A stretch of DNA of 42,542 nt from an uncultured Desulfobacteraceae bacterium. Lineage in GTDB: Bacteria; Desulfobacterota; Desulfobacteria; Desulfobacterales; Desulfatirhabdiaceae. The notes beneath the pieces are model-generated. The model was not told where the DNA came from. It saw only the letters and a list, made by a program, of their open reading frames with translations, and did not search any database. The number at the start of each line of letters is the position of its first letter. Position 1 is the first letter of the stretch. Made by a program: the position numbers and the translations under genes. The stretch lies in the NCBI GenBank assembly GCA_903953895.1, contig CAJBLH010000078.1:1-42542 (forward strand), written 5' to 3'. Below are positions 16,301-25,966 of this stretch, piece by piece.

Positions 16301-19032
16301 AGATTTTCCAAGGCCATGGCCCAATTGCCAAGCTGAATCCCGACAAGACGCCCGGAATTCCAGAGCGGTATTCGCCTGGAAACGGTCTGAATCTCACCGT
16401 TCGGGTCGTTGAATTCCATTTCAAGTGTCATTTCCCGGGGCCGATCCGAGTCTGGAATCTGCGTGATCCGGGTGCGTGCAAAACCGTTGGCATCCAGAGT
16501 CAAATCCCGGCTCTGGAGTGTTGACGGCTGTTCAGCCGCATCGTTTTCTTCATCATCGGTCTCCTCTCCCTGCCTGAACAGACCTTCCCGAACCCCTCCG
16601 TTTCCAAAGATCACGTCTTCGAAGCCCTCGAATGTTGAAAGAGCCTTATCGCCGACCGCCGTCCGCAGCTTGACAGGCAGAAGACCGGCCGCGCCTCCCG
16701 ACAGATACTGGACGCTTAAATCCACCATGGCTTCCCGGCTGTTGACCAGGGGCTCGGCCGGGGGCTGGATCATTGCCTTCATGAGCGGCACCCGGAATTC
16801 CTCGACACGGAACCAGCCCGATTCCAACCACCTTTCATCATCCCCGACATTGCCAGGGGCGAGGCCACTGTCGGCCTCCCGGTCGATCCACCCGGCATAT
16901 TCCGCGTAAGCCCGATTGCTGAGACTGATACGATACCCCCCCAGCTTGGCTTCCCGGGGGATTTCCCAGAGACACTCCGCCACCCCGCCCGCCGGGTCCC
17001 AGGTCAGGGGAACCGAATATGTCTGGTTGCTGCCGCCATGACGGATAAAGGCCGTATCCGGAAGCAGCTTTCCTGTCGGACACGAAAATCCGCCCATGGT
17101 CTGCCTGCGGATGACATGCTTCATGTGGAGGGTCTCACCCGCCCGAAGCAAAGACCGATCGAGGATGGTATGGGCGATGACGGGCCCTGGATTTTGTGCA
17201 TTCTGCAGATTGAATTGCCAGAGTTCGATCCCATCATCCCAGGTGGAATGGACAAAGCTCATGTCGCTACCGGTCCGGGCCGTGATAAACAGCCCCCTTC
17301 CCAGTGATCGCAAGGGACTCCCCGCAGATTCGTCGAAATCGGTCGGTGGATCCCACCCACATCTGGGTAAAGCATTGTCATCCGGAAGCCGCGCATCGAT
17401 CCGGGCAATACCACTGTCATCGGTTCTGCCCGTCCAGATGACGTTTCCCTTGCAGTCCATCATCTGGATGTCCGCGTGGTTGACGGGTTCCCCCCGATCC
17501 AGGGTCGTCACCCATACCAGAGAGGATTCGCGGCCCTGTTTGAAATGCACCGACAGGTTGGTGACCAGAACCGCCGCCTGCACGAACATGGGTTTGGGCG
17601 GCTCCAGCAACGTATTGCCCAGGATGGCGCTTTCAATCTCGATAACATAAAGACCCGGCTTTTTCAGGGGGATACCCACCACCTCAAACTCCCCTTTGCT
17701 CTTGATTTTGGGCAAGATAAATTCCTCGGCCGCCTCCTTTCCATCAAAGAGAGACTTTTCCCGTGAAGCCGCGGCCACTTTTCTGAGCCAGGTCTGAACA
17801 TCCTCAACCCGTTCCGGCGGCAGATTCATGCGCCTGCCCGTTAACCTGGCGTCCATACCGGCATCCGCGTTTTGGACCGCAACCATCCTGGCCTTGACAT
17901 CGGGCTCGATATTTCGAAGGGTCAGAGGAAGCACCGGGTCCGCATTCAACTCGATGATGCCAAAGCGAGCGGCGAACTTGGCCAGGGACGGATAGGCGCC
18001 GGTACGTATCTTGAGCGGAAATCTGCCGGCATTTGAAAGCCGCCTTCCCGCATCATCCGTGACACCTTCGGGAAGCTCCAGCCAGAAATCGGTTTTTTCG
18101 AGAAACGGCCCATTAAAACGGATCTCCCGCTCTTGCGGATTCAGCGATACTTTCTGAACGCTGCCGTCGGATCCCTTCAGCAGCACATCGCCGGTACATT
18201 CCGGAGCCAGGCTGGCATTGAAGTCAAGACTGAACGGCAGAACCGGGATACAGCCGGAGCGCTGGTTTTCGCGTTGACAGTGAAATTCGGCAAAAAAAGC
18301 CTTCCGTACCCTGAAATGGAGTACCTGATCTTTTGCGGTGGCCACACCCGTGGCGGATTTGATCCCCTTGCCCCAGACCAGATTCACTTTGGCCCGTTCG
18401 GGAAAACGTTGCCGGCACTGCAACAGCAACAACCGGTCGGGATCAGTTTCTTTCAGCAGCCAGGAATGGGTCTTTATAATGGCCTCCCGCTGCGGGTCTC
18501 TGACGATCTGTGCATCCACCCGCTGCCGGATACCGTCGATGGCAAACCCCACATTGGCAAGCACCGTGGCTTCCCCGACCGGTGCATCAAGGGTCAGGAT
18601 AAACACCTGATCCTCGGCAATTTCATTGTGACCGTCATAAGGGGTGGAAAGCATCACGGCAGGGCCGCCCGTTGAAATAGAATATTTTCCGGGATCGACG
18701 ATTTGCTGCCCGTTCATATCTCGCAGGCCGGCAACCAGTTGGAAACTGCAACGCACCCCGCCGGGAAGATCGCGTTGAAAATCATAGACCCAGTTGTGGG
18801 GATCGACCCATCGGCCCTTGCCCGGTTCCTGGCAGGTAATGATAAAAGGATTTTGCCCGGCCCCGGAATTGCCGAAAGCCACCATGGCGGATGAAAACTC
18901 CGCCCGCACCTGGCGGATCGATTTGACAGCTCCCTGTGGTGAAAAACGGGTGATATGCGCCGCTTCCTGGGCAAAAACCACCGCATGCAGAAAAAAAAGA
19001 ACCAGAATCAGTCCCACCAGTTTTCGAAGCAT
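13318..19032 (-). CDS. Bacterial alpha-2-macroglobulin with thioester (YfhM family)
   Basis: This 1904-residue secreted protein is a type-1 bacterial alpha-2-macroglobulin, a periplasmic trap for proteases. A signal peptide covers about residues 1-21 (FLHAVVFA/QEA). There is no lipobox Cys, unlike E. coli YfhM, so it is probably soluble or anchored otherwise. The thioester motif CLEQ is complete (Cys1452-Gln1455, in YPYGCLEQKA), within the thioester-domain start. Upstream are macroglobulin-like and A2M_N domains (for example GETLHMKHVIRRQT, typical of MG3/MG4) and the A2M domain start LLLWKGRIFLNDRGEADIVVPLNDS at about 1240. It is about 250 residues longer than the E. coli protein. AAAGGAG precedes the ATG by 8 nt. 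pbpC follows 61 bp downstream, the conserved pairing. Confidence 0.95.
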   Translation of the reverse strand: MLRKLVGLILVLFFLHAVVFAQEAAHITRFSPQGAVKSIRQVRAEFSSAMVAFGNSGAGQNPFIITCQEPGKGRWVDPHNWVYDFQRDLPGGVRCSFQLVAGLRDMNGQQIVDPGKYSISTGGPAVMLSTPYDGHNEIAEDQVFILTLDAPVGEATVLANVGFAIDGIRQRVDAQIVRDPQREAIIKTHSWLLKETDPDRLLLLQCRQRFPERAKVNLVWGKGIKSATGVATAKDQVLHFRVRKAFFAEFHCQRENQRSGCIPVLPFSLDFNASLAPECTGDVLLKGSDGSVQKVSLNPQEREIRFNGPFLEKTDFWLELPEGVTDDAGRRLSNAGRFPLKIRTGAYPSLAKFAARFGIIELNADPVLPLTLRNIEPDVKARMVAVQNADAGMDARLTGRRMNLPPERVEDVQTWLRKVAAASREKSLFDGKEAAEEFILPKIKSKGEFEVVGIPLKKPGLYVIEIESAILGNTLLEPPKPMFVQAAVLVTNLSVHFKQGRESSLVWVTTLDRGEPVNHADIQMMDCKGNVIWTGRTDDSGIARIDARLPDDNALPRCGWDPPTDFDESAGSPLRSLGRGLFITARTGSDMSFVHSTWDDGIELWQFNLQNAQNPGPVIAHTILDRSLLRAGETLHMKHVIRRQTMGGFSCPTGKLLPDTAFIRHGGSNQTYSVPLTWDPAGGVAECLWEIPREAKLGGYRISLSNRAYAEYAGWIDREADSGLAPGNVGDDERWLESGWFRVEEFRVPLMKAMIQPPAEPLVNSREAMVDLSVQYLSGGAAGLLPVKLRTAVGDKALSTFEGFEDVIFGNGGVREGLFRQGEETDDEENDAAEQPSTLQSRDLTLDANGFARTRITQIPDSDRPREMTLEMEFNDPNGEIQTVSRRIPLWNSGRLVGIQLGNWAMALENLQFRTAVVDITGKPVAEAPVEVTLYQRNVMSHRKRLVGGFYSYDHSTEIKRIGTFFKGKTDAQGLLLCEGKSPVSGEVLLVAESRDAAGNRTLANQSIWIAGKKEWWFESGDNDRMDLIPVKKRFEPGETAGFQVRMPFREATALISVEREGVMETRVQKISGKSPVIEVPILGNYAPNVYVSVLAVRGRISDVQPTAMADLGKPAFRIGMAEIYVGWKAHELNVVVNTDRKTYKVREQAAVSVRVTAADGQPPPAGTEIALAAVDEGLLELMKNNSWNILPAMMGLRACSVETATAQMHVVGKRHFGLKSLAPGGAGGRQVTRELFDTLLLWKGRIFLNDRGEADIVVPLNDSVTAFRIVAVASGDTGLFGNGSTTIQTTQDLAIFSGLPPLVREGDAYRAGVTIRNASRRPMTVKISAKAGDMAALPVFQEIAIPPGESRNIGWDVTAPSGVESIPWNIDAATDDGSAEDHIRLVQKVLPAVPLRVFQATLSRIEGEYVLPVEQPQGAVPGGGIHVDVKARLGDSLTAVADYMKQYPYGCLEQKASIAVALRNKVLWDHTMARIAAYMDADGLAKYFPACALGDPVLTAYLIAISHESGWSLPEDVVQQAAAGLRKFVEGGIVRHGLLPSVDLTLRKLSAIEALSRIGQADAGLLDTIAVAPNLWPTSAVIDWMNILSSLDLLHGQKEKLALAEQVLRSRLSYQGTIMGFSTGETDRLWQLMVSGDVNAARLLLTALQLKGWESDIPKMVRGVLGRQKAGRWDLTTANAWGVLAMEKFSQRFEAETVAGQTTVSVPGQAHRFDWAVHPTGDSATLPWPDGQASLTAVHQGQGKPWLSLQSIAAVALKEPLSSGYEIKKTFTAVERKTPDRWTRGDILRIDIEIRAQTDMVWVAVSDPVPAGAAILGTGLERDSRMLTQGENRKGNVLPAFVERSQSAYRAYFEDAPKGVWTVAYTLRLNQSGTFHLPPTRVEALYAPEMSGETPNAVLEIQP

Positions 19033-19205
19033 GATGATCTCCTTTCATCGGATCGGTCTCAACAGCTCTCCAGGTACGCAATCAATATGCGGAATGCATC
19101 CAGGGTCTTCGGATACGAGTTGCCTTATTATCTGATATACTGACAAAATATCAAATCAGGGAATTTTGGACAAGTTTTAAAATAGTCGTCCACTATCTCC
19201 GAATT

Positions 19206-19260
19206 TAGACTTTCAGAAAATTCATTTCGCAGGGCAGCAGGCAGGAGAGAATACTGTAGT
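19206..19260. repeat. Dispersed repeat, copy B, in a 553-bp gap without a gene
   Basis: tagactttcagaaaattcat and the following ttcgcagggcagcagg repeat copy A (from 4998) nearly exactly, and similarity fades by about 19260. A possible degenerate opposite end lies at 19447-19470 (tcctccct...ccttgcgaaatg), resembling the right end of the complete element at 34107-34212. If so, copy B spans about 265 bp. The rest of 19033-19585 shows no convincing gene, and contains the upstream regions of two divergent genes. Confidence 0.7.
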
Positions 19261-19585
19261 ATATCTCCGACCGGATTCCGTAACCGCTGGACTGAAACCG
19301 GCTGTGCGTCGGTAGGGCTGTCTGGATATGGCAGGATATCAGAGATATTTGAAATATCGTTGATATTGATTGATGGTATGATAAGATGGATGAAAAACGT
19401 TTGATCGGGGATCAAAATAATATGACTCGTTTCCTCCGCAACATTTTCCTCCCTCTATCCTTGCGAAATGTAGGTGCTAAGGCTTACACTGCGCGATTGA
19501 AGCCGAAGCTGCTTACAAAACTCTGCCGGAAATCGTGGGCAGCAATTCTGAAACCATGAGAAAATACGACCGAGGGCGAATCCTG

Positions 19586-20734
19586 ATGACAGACCTGGAC
19601 AAAACCATTGAATCCATCCTCCTGGTTGACGATCAACCGGCCAACCTCCAGGTGCTTTCCCAGACACTGGAGAAACTCGGGGCCAAGCTGCTGTTTGCAA
19701 AAAACGGCGAGACCGCCCTGGCGATTGCGCAAAAAGCCCGTCCCAATCTCATTTTGCTCGACATCATGATGCCGGGAATCGATGGATTCGAAGTCTGTCG
19801 CCGGTTGAAAGCAAATCCGGAAACCCGCAAAGTTCCCGTGATTTTTCTTTCCGCACTGGATGAGACCGGAGACAAGGTACGCGGACTACAGCTTGGAGCT
19901 GTCGACTATGTCGCCAAGCCCTTCCAGCCTGAAGAAGTGATCGCCCGCGTTAACACACACCTGACGATTCACCGGCTGAGTTGCGAAGTCCAACAGCAGC
20001 GGGATGAACTGGAACACGAACTGCTCGTTGTATCGCAGCTCCAGCGAAACCTTCTGCCTGAACGTTTGCCGGAAATTCCCGGGCTGAAACTGGCGGTACA
20101 TTACGAAACCAGCCGGTACGCGGGCGGCGATTATTACGATGTCGTGCAGTTGCCGGACGGCAAACTGGCCGTTCTGGTTGCGGACGCGGAAGGCCATGCC
20201 GCACCGGCGACGGTCATGATGGCCATGACCTGTGCCTTGTTTCGTTCCTGTTCCACCCGTCTCGGAGAGCCGGATCAGATACTCTCCTACCTCAACGATA
20301 ACCTGTGCAAAGTCAACCGGGGAAGCTTCGTCACAGCGATATTTGCGGTTTACGATACCCATTCCAGAACACTCAAGATGGCCCGCGCCGGCAATCCGCT
20401 GCCCATCCTCCACAGAGCCTCCGAAAAAACGACAACTGAACTATCCTGTGAAGGTGTATTGATCATGGGGCTCTACCCTTACACCGATGTACCGGTTACC
20501 GAAGTGACGCTTCAACCCGGAGACCGACTGCTTTTCTATACCGACGGCATTACCGAGCGATTCAATGATGAGCGGGAAATCTACGGAACAGACCGCCTGT
20601 TAAGCCAATTTGGAAGCACCGACACCGACGATCTTTCAGACATTCTCGAAAGGATCATGAATGATCTGTCCCGGTTCGCCGGGCCGCGTCCGGCAGATGA
20701 CGATATGGCGATGCTGATGATGGTTGTCGAATAG
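19586..20734 (+). CDS. Response regulator with PP2C (RsbU-type) phosphatase, second copy
   Basis: The 382-residue protein has a receiver domain ([11 protein letters not shown], phospho-acceptor Asp in [19 protein letters not shown], and Lys in VAKPF) and a coiled linker ([20 protein letters not shown]). A PP2C domain follows with [39 protein letters not shown] and ADDDMAML. The usual DVSGHG is DAEGHA here, but the metal-binding Asp is kept. It resembles the protein at 7318-8508 in layout but is not a close copy. The start at 19586 (MTDLDK) is preferred because gaggg stands ~9 nt upstream; the frame is open to a GTG at 19535. The hybrid kinase follows after 23 bp and is the likely partner. Confidence 0.9.
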   Translation: MTDLDKTIESILLVDDQPANLQVLSQTLEKLGAKLLFAKNGETALAIAQKARPNLILLDIMMPGIDGFEVCRRLKANPETRKVPVIFLSALDETGDKVRGLQLGAVDYVAKPFQPEEVIARVNTHLTIHRLSCEVQQQRDELEHELLVVSQLQRNLLPERLPEIPGLKLAVHYETSRYAGGDYYDVVQLPDGKLAVLVADAEGHAAPATVMMAMTCALFRSCSTRLGEPDQILSYLNDNLCKVNRGSFVTAIFAVYDTHSRTLKMARAGNPLPILHRASEKTTTELSCEGVLIMGLYPYTDVPVTEVTLQPGDRLLFYTDGITERFNDEREIYGTDRLLSQFGSTDTDDLSDILERIMNDLSRFAGPRPADDDMAMLMMVVE

Positions 20735-20757
20735 CAACTCGGGAACTTCCTCGGAGA

Positions 20758-23700
20758 ATGTCGATCCATACACATGCCTTTACATGCGATGCCGTCAATC
20801 AGTTCAGTGGAAAAGAGATGGGGGATGACGCCGTGAAACATACTATACAATCCAAAACAGAATCGAGTTACAAGACTGATCTGGAAAAATTGCTGGAAGA
20901 GCGAACCGAGAAACTCCGACAATCCGAGGAATACAGCCGTCTTATCCTGCAATCAGTGGCTGAAGGCATTTTCGGCACCGACGCACAGGGTCGGTGTACC
21001 TTTGTCAATGAAGCTGCTCAAAAGATGCTCGGTTTTACCCCCGATGAAATCCTGGGTCAGTTTGTTCACGACTTGATTCACCATTCAAATCCCGATGGTA
21101 CTCCGCATCTGCAGCAGGAATGCCCCATCTATCTTGCCTATACCGTGGGCATCACCACATTTCGAAGAGATGAGGTTTTCTGGCGCAAGGACGGATCGTA
21201 TTTCGATACTTCCTACACCAGCGTGCCCAAGCGTAAAGGCGATGAGATCATCGGTTCCGTGGTGGTATTCCGCGACATCACCCTGCGCAAGATAGCCGAA
21301 GATGCGCTGCAGGAGAGCGAATACCGTCTTCAGAAGATTCTGGCCACATCCAACGAAGGGTTCTGGTGGGTGAACAACGATGCGGTTACCTTGGCCGTAA
21401 ACGACGCCATGAGCATAATTCTCGGAAGGCCTCAGGAAGATGTGCTTGGCAGAACGGTGTTTGAGTTCCTGGATGCCGAGAATCTGCCGATCATGAAAGA
21501 GCAACTCAAGCGCCGGGCCAGGGGTGAAAACAGCGTCTATGAAATTGCTCTCAGCAGGCCGGATGGCTCCAAAGCGCCTTGTCTCTTCCATGCAACCCCG
21601 TTTTACGACAAACACGGGATAAAAACCGGTTCCTTCGCCATGGTTACCGATATCATTCATCTCAAGCGGATGGAAGCCGAACTCATCGAGGCCCGTAACA
21701 AAGCGGAATCCGCCACCCGGGCAAAAGGGGATTTTCTGGCCAACATGAGCCACGAAATCCGCACCCCCATGAACGCCATTCTGGGAATGACGCATCTGGC
21801 GCTCAAGACGGATCTGACACCCAAGCAAAGAGACTACCTCAACAAAATTCAGTTTTCCGCCAACTCGCTGCTCGGAATCATCAACGACATTCTGGACTTT
21901 TCCAAAATCGAGGCCGGAAAGCTGAACATGGAGTCCATCGTTTTCAACCTGGATACCGTTCTGGATAACCTGGCCACGCTGATGACGGTCAAGACCCTGG
22001 AAAAAGAAGGCATTGAAGTATTATTCAGCACCGATGCCGATATCCCCCGCTCACTTGTTGGGGATCCCCTGCGGTTGAGCCAGGTTCTGATCAACCTGGC
22101 CAACAATGCCCTCAAGTTCACCGATCACGGTGAAATCGTGGTTTTCTCGGAACTGGTCGCGCAGGAGACAAATCGTGCAGAAATCAAATTCGGGGTGCGC
22201 GATACCGGCATTGGTATGACCGATGAGCAGATGTTGCAATTGTTCGCCCCTTTCACCCAGGCAGACTCTTCGATTACCCGTAAGTACGGCGGCACCGGAT
22301 TGGGGCTGACCATCTGTCACCGACTGGTGGAAATGATGGGGGGCCGTATCTGGGTGGAAAGTACTCCCGGAATCGGCAGCACATTCTTTTTTACCGCCGT
22401 TTTCGGTATCGACCTGAAAGAAAACAGAGGATGCCACCTTCCCCCGACAGACCTCAGAGGGATCAAAGCACTGGTTGTGGACGACAATCCGACATCCCGG
22501 GAAATTTTCCAGAAAATGCTGGAATCTTTCAGTTTCAAAGTCACACTGGCCGCTTCCGGCGAAGAAGGTTTACAGGAGATGGAAAAGTCCATCGGAGATC
22601 GGCCATACGATATCGTGGTCATGGATTGGAAGATGCCTGGGATGGACGGCTTCGATGCAGCCAAACGGATCAAACACGATTCCCGCCTGACCAAGATTCC
22701 CGCCATTGTTCTGGTCAGCGCCTATGGCCGGGAAGAAATCATGTGGCGGGCCGAGGCAGCCGGACTGGACGCTTTTCTGATCAAACCGATCAGTCCGTCC
22801 GTGATGTTCGATACCATCCTGCATGTGCTGTCAAAAGATACTTCCAGGGAATTCAAACCGCCCGAGCGCAAAGAACAGACTGCGAACATACTGAAGAGCC
22901 TTGCAGGCGCCAGGGTACTGATTGTTGAAGACAACGAACTCAACCAACAGGTCGCAACGGAAATCCTGTCCAACGTCGGGGTTGTCACCTCCCTGGCCGG
23001 CAACGGACAGGAAGCCCTGGATGCGGTGCAGGCCAATCGCTATGATGCCGTGCTGATGGATGTTCAAATGCCGGTGATGGACGGCTACACCGCCACTCGG
23101 ATCATCCGCCGGGATATGCGCCTGACGGATCTGCCGATCATCGCCATGACCGCACATGCCATGGCCGGTGATCAAGAGAAGAGTGTTGCTGCGGGCATGA
23201 ACGATCACATCACCAAACCCATCGACCCGACCCAGCTTTATGCTGTCTTATCACACTGGATTTCAGCATCACCGTTTCCGCTCAGGGAAGAACCCACATC
23301 CGAGGTATTGCCGCAGCCAGATGGAGTAACCTTTACCGGCGATGTTACCCCGTCATCTTTGCACGCCCTGCCGTTTCCGGATGCGCTGGATGGATTTGAC
23401 CTGATGGATGGACTGAAGCGCCTGGGCGGGAATAAAGCCTTCTACCACAAACTGTTGATGGGGTTTGCCACCCGATACTCACAAACCGCCGGTGACATTC
23501 GCCGGGTGCTGGATGCCGGAAACTACCCCCAGGCCCACAGTATGATTCACGACATCAAAGGCCTGGCCGGCAACCTGTCGGCAGGATATCTTCAGGCTGC
23601 GGCAACCGAATTGGAAAAACTGGTCAAACATGCGGACAAAAACAATCCACAGCAGTCAGATGCCGTCAGCCATGCATTTGCTTCTTTTGAGAGACGACTG

Positions 23701-24009
23701 GAGCAGGCTTTGCGATCCGCCCAGACCCTGGTATCACAGGCTCCCGAACCGACTCCCATACCTTCTGAAATGGGTGGTGAACTGCCATCGGATTTAGCAG
23801 GAGACGCCGCAGTACGATTGCGAAAGACCGCCGAAATCGGGGATGTATCCGGACTGAAAGCTATCGCCGATGATATGATTTCCCGATCAAAAGATTTTTC
23901 CCCCTATCGGGACAGGATCATAGAATTATCCGATGATTTTGATTTTGAAGGGATTCTGGCGTTAGCCGATGAACTGGGAAACATGACCGGCGGTCCTGCC
24001 GGCGGTTGA
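20758..24009 (+). CDS. Hybrid sensor kinase: PAS-PAS-HisKA-HATPase-REC-REC-HPt
   Basis: The 1083-residue kinase has no visible membrane segment. In order: coiled start, PAS1 (about 53-175), PAS2 (about 185-305), HisKA with His332 in [13 protein letters not shown], and HATPase_c ([25 protein letters not shown]). Then come receiver 1 (Asp623 in [11 protein letters not shown]), receiver 2 (Asp768 in [11 protein letters not shown]) and an HPt domain (His931 in [10 protein letters not shown]). This is a complete internal phosphorelay; from HPt the phosphate would pass to a separate receiver, most simply the REC-PP2C protein encoded 23 bp upstream. The first ATG has cggaga almost touching it; ATG at 20818 (MGDDAV), after ggaaaagag, is an alternative start. 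Confidence 0.94.
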   Translation: MSIHTHAFTCDAVNQFSGKEMGDDAVKHTIQSKTESSYKTDLEKLLEERTEKLRQSEEYSRLILQSVAEGIFGTDAQGRCTFVNEAAQKMLGFTPDEILGQFVHDLIHHSNPDGTPHLQQECPIYLAYTVGITTFRRDEVFWRKDGSYFDTSYTSVPKRKGDEIIGSVVVFRDITLRKIAEDALQESEYRLQKILATSNEGFWWVNNDAVTLAVNDAMSIILGRPQEDVLGRTVFEFLDAENLPIMKEQLKRRARGENSVYEIALSRPDGSKAPCLFHATPFYDKHGIKTGSFAMVTDIIHLKRMEAELIEARNKAESATRAKGDFLANMSHEIRTPMNAILGMTHLALKTDLTPKQRDYLNKIQFSANSLLGIINDILDFSKIEAGKLNMESIVFNLDTVLDNLATLMTVKTLEKEGIEVLFSTDADIPRSLVGDPLRLSQVLINLANNALKFTDHGEIVVFSELVAQETNRAEIKFGVRDTGIGMTDEQMLQLFAPFTQADSSITRKYGGTGLGLTICHRLVEMMGGRIWVESTPGIGSTFFFTAVFGIDLKENRGCHLPPTDLRGIKALVVDDNPTSREIFQKMLESFSFKVTLAASGEEGLQEMEKSIGDRPYDIVVMDWKMPGMDGFDAAKRIKHDSRLTKIPAIVLVSAYGREEIMWRAEAAGLDAFLIKPISPSVMFDTILHVLSKDTSREFKPPERKEQTANILKSLAGARVLIVEDNELNQQVATEILSNVGVVTSLAGNGQEALDAVQANRYDAVLMDVQMPVMDGYTATRIIRRDMRLTDLPIIAMTAHAMAGDQEKSVAAGMNDHITKPIDPTQLYAVLSHWISASPFPLREEPTSEVLPQPDGVTFTGDVTPSSLHALPFPDALDGFDLMDGLKRLGGNKAFYHKLLMGFATRYSQTAGDIRRVLDAGNYPQAHSMIHDIKGLAGNLSAGYLQAAATELEKLVKHADKNNPQQSDAVSHAFASFERRLEQALRSAQTLVSQAPEPTPIPSEMGGELPSDLAGDAAVRLRKTAEIGDVSGLKAIADDMISRSKDFSPYRDRIIELSDDFDFEGILALADELGNMTGGPAGG

Positions 24010-24151
24010 TGGTTAACCAGGGGGGACTTTCTTTTTTTTGATAATTCCGGGGAGCCGGAAGCGCCGATTGTCAAAATACCGTTTGATATCTTACAAATTT
24101 TGCTGATGACGCTTTTTCTGAAAATCGATATTCCACAAATAATATTTTGAC

Positions 24152-24185
24152 CGGCTGCTGACATCACGCCTGAAATCAGCAGCCG
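24152..24185. terminator. Inverted repeat downstream of the hybrid kinase
   Basis: cggctgctga (24152-24161) and tcagcagccg (24176-24185) are a perfect 10-bp stem with a 14-base loop. It lies 143 bp after the kinase stop, in a 382-bp gap before the HDOD gene. No T-tract follows. It could be a terminator or a binding site. Confidence 0.4.
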
Positions 24186-24188
24186 AAT

Positions 24189-24260
24189 GTCTTGCCAATA
24201 AGCCTTCTTCGAAATAATTTGCAAATTTACAACGATTTGTTTTTTGTGTCTTGCCAATAA
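24189..24260. repeat. 14-bp direct repeat upstream of the HDOD gene
   Basis: tgtcttgccaataa occurs at 24189-24202 and again exactly at 24247-24260, 58 bp apart from start to start. The pair lies just upstream of a candidate sigma-54 promoter, where enhancer-binding activators attach. It could be an activator site, but the repeat is AT-rich and could be chance. Confidence 0.4.
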
Positions 24261-24282
24261 AATCCTCCTGGTTGTGTATTTC

Positions 24283-24296
24283 GGCATGTCAATTGC
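24283..24296 (+). promoter_or_regulatory. Candidate sigma-54 promoter of the HDOD gene
   Basis: The element GGCATGTCAATTGC has the invariant GG-N10-GC spacing of sigma-54 promoters and fits GGCA(C/T)G-N4-TTGC well. Transcription would start near 24308, about 84 nt before the chosen start codon. A sigma-54 activator gene is present in this window at 32657, but no link between the two can be shown. Confidence 0.4.
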
Positions 24297-24391
24297 TTTT
24301 CTATTTATTAGCCTTAAGCCGACGGTTCTGATTTTAAGATTCATTTTTCAGCGGTTTTCCGCGATTCCCTATAATGCGAGGTCTATATCTT

Positions 24392-25966
24392 ATGTATTTC
24401 GATAAGCCATTATTGGACAAACTGAGCAGGTTAAAGCATATTCCGACGCTGCCGCATATTCTTCTGCAGTTGATCAAAACCTGCAATTCAGACAAAGGCA
24501 GCCTCAAGGAAATATCCGCAATCGTCGAAAAAGACCCGGCCCTGACCACCCGCATTCTCACTCTGGTCAACTCTGCATATTATTCAAAAAGCAGTAAGGT
24601 CACCAATGTGGATGGCGCTGTGATCTTTCTAGGAATGAATGCCATCAAGAATGTTGCTGTCTGCAGTTCCGTTCATGAAGTTTTCCAGAATGTCGAATCG
24701 AGAAAAGGCTTTAATTTAAAATACTTTTGGTGGCACTCATTGCGGTGTGCGATTCTGGCGAAACTGATCGCAAAGAAACAGAAGTATTGTGATCCGGAGG
24801 ATGTATTCCTGTTCGGTATGCTTCACGACATCGGCAAGATCATTCTGCTGGTAAATTTTCCTGAGCAATATTCGGAACTTCTGGAAAAACGAAAGGACCG
24901 TCCCGACCTGATTCTGGCCGGAGAAACCCAGATCGGCGCCAATCATGCTGAAATCGGCGCCTGGCTGCTGGATCAATGGAATTTTCCCCACCAGATCGCC
25001 GATGCGGTTCTTTGTCATCACCATTCTGCATTCGATATGCTGAGCGCCCCTCCGTTGGCTCAGTTCATATACGTGGCAAATTTATTGAGCAGCGATTCCG
25101 AACCAAAGATAAAAGAAGGGCTGGCTGCGGCAGAGAAAATATTCGGATTCACCCAAGCCATGGCCCAAGAACTCCTTAGCCGAACCGATGAAGAACTGGC
25201 GGCAACGGCCGAGTCCTTGAACATTTCTATCGAGCCGTTCAAATCCAACAATTTCGAGTACTCCGCAGATGATCGTCAACAGCAGATTCACCTGACCCAG
25301 GAAGTGCAGGACCGATCGCTTTTACTGAGTACCGTCCAGAACATGCTGGAAGCAACCGATGAGGCGGCTGTATGGAAGGAAATCGCTCAGGGACTCCATA
25401 TCCTTTTTGAACTCTCCAGCATCTTTTTCTTTGTCTATGAGCCTGAAACCAGCGACCTTCGAGGGGTTGTCCTTCCGGATGCCGTAAAATCCACCACGAT
25501 CAAGGATATGATGGTTCCGCTGAAGACGGAAAAAAGTCTGCTGATCGAATGTCTTCAGTCTCGAAAGGTTACCGACTCGTTTAACCGGTCCGCAGAAGCC
25601 GTCCCGTCTATGCCGGATAAACAAATTATCACGCTATTGAATAAGGATGGAATTGCCTGTATACCCATGGTCGCTTACGGCGAAAAAGTGGGGGTGATTG
25701 TGCTGGGTCTGAACCCGACGGAATTTTCCAACATCAAATCTCAAATTAAACTACTACAAATGATGGCGGACCAGGCGGCGGTCGCTGTTCGCGTTCATCA
25801 TCTCGGACGGTCGAAGCTGCTGCAGACACAACCGGAGAAGCTTCAGACTGCACTATCGAGTACCCAAAACAATTCACAAAAAGCCAGCAAACCTACGAGC
25901 ATATTAAAAAAATATCTGAAACTGCCCTGGACCGGATCAGGCAAAATGGATGCCGCTCCACAATAA
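24392..25966 (+). CDS. HDOD-domain signalling protein with C-terminal GAF-like domain
   Basis: The 524-residue protein starts with an HDOD domain (about residues 5-205): IPTLPHILLQLI, IVEKDPALTTRIL..VNSAYY, FLGMNAIKNVAVCSSV, the partial HD motif FGMLHDIGKIIL, and HAEIGAWLLDQWNFPHQIADAVLCHH. HDOD domains are non-enzymatic HD relatives found in regulatory proteins. The C-terminal half (about 290-470) resembles a GAF domain (LLSTVQNMLEATDE, then GIACIPMVAYGEKVGVIVLG), probably sensing a ligand. The start at 24392 is chosen since GAGG lies 10 nt before it; an ATG at 24374 adds six residues without a ribosome-binding site. A sigma-54-like promoter stands upstream. Confidence 0.88.
   Translation: MYFDKPLLDKLSRLKHIPTLPHILLQLIKTCNSDKGSLKEISAIVEKDPALTTRILTLVNSAYYSKSSKVTNVDGAVIFLGMNAIKNVAVCSSVHEVFQNVESRKGFNLKYFWWHSLRCAILAKLIAKKQKYCDPEDVFLFGMLHDIGKIILLVNFPEQYSELLEKRKDRPDLILAGETQIGANHAEIGAWLLDQWNFPHQIADAVLCHHHSAFDMLSAPPLAQFIYVANLLSSDSEPKIKEGLAAAEKIFGFTQAMAQELLSRTDEELAATAESLNISIEPFKSNNFEYSADDRQQQIHLTQEVQDRSLLLSTVQNMLEATDEAAVWKEIAQGLHILFELSSIFFFVYEPETSDLRGVVLPDAVKSTTIKDMMVPLKTEKSLLIECLQSRKVTDSFNRSAEAVPSMPDKQIITLLNKDGIACIPMVAYGEKVGVIVLGLNPTEFSNIKSQIKLLQMMADQAAVAVRVHHLGRSKLLQTQPEKLQTALSSTQNNSQKASKPTSILKKYLKLPWTGSGKMDAAPQ

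Noticed and set aside
13318-19032. Many long plus-strand frames opposite the alpha-2-macroglobulin gene (up to 379 codons at 15385-16524)
   Set aside because: They are antisense shadows of a high-GC gene with strong family motifs, and lack ribosome-binding sites and family matches.
19128-19415. 95-codon minus-strand frame in the gap after the alpha-2-macroglobulin start
   Set aside because: It runs through the dispersed repeat (copy B), has no ribosome-binding site and no protein-like family motifs.
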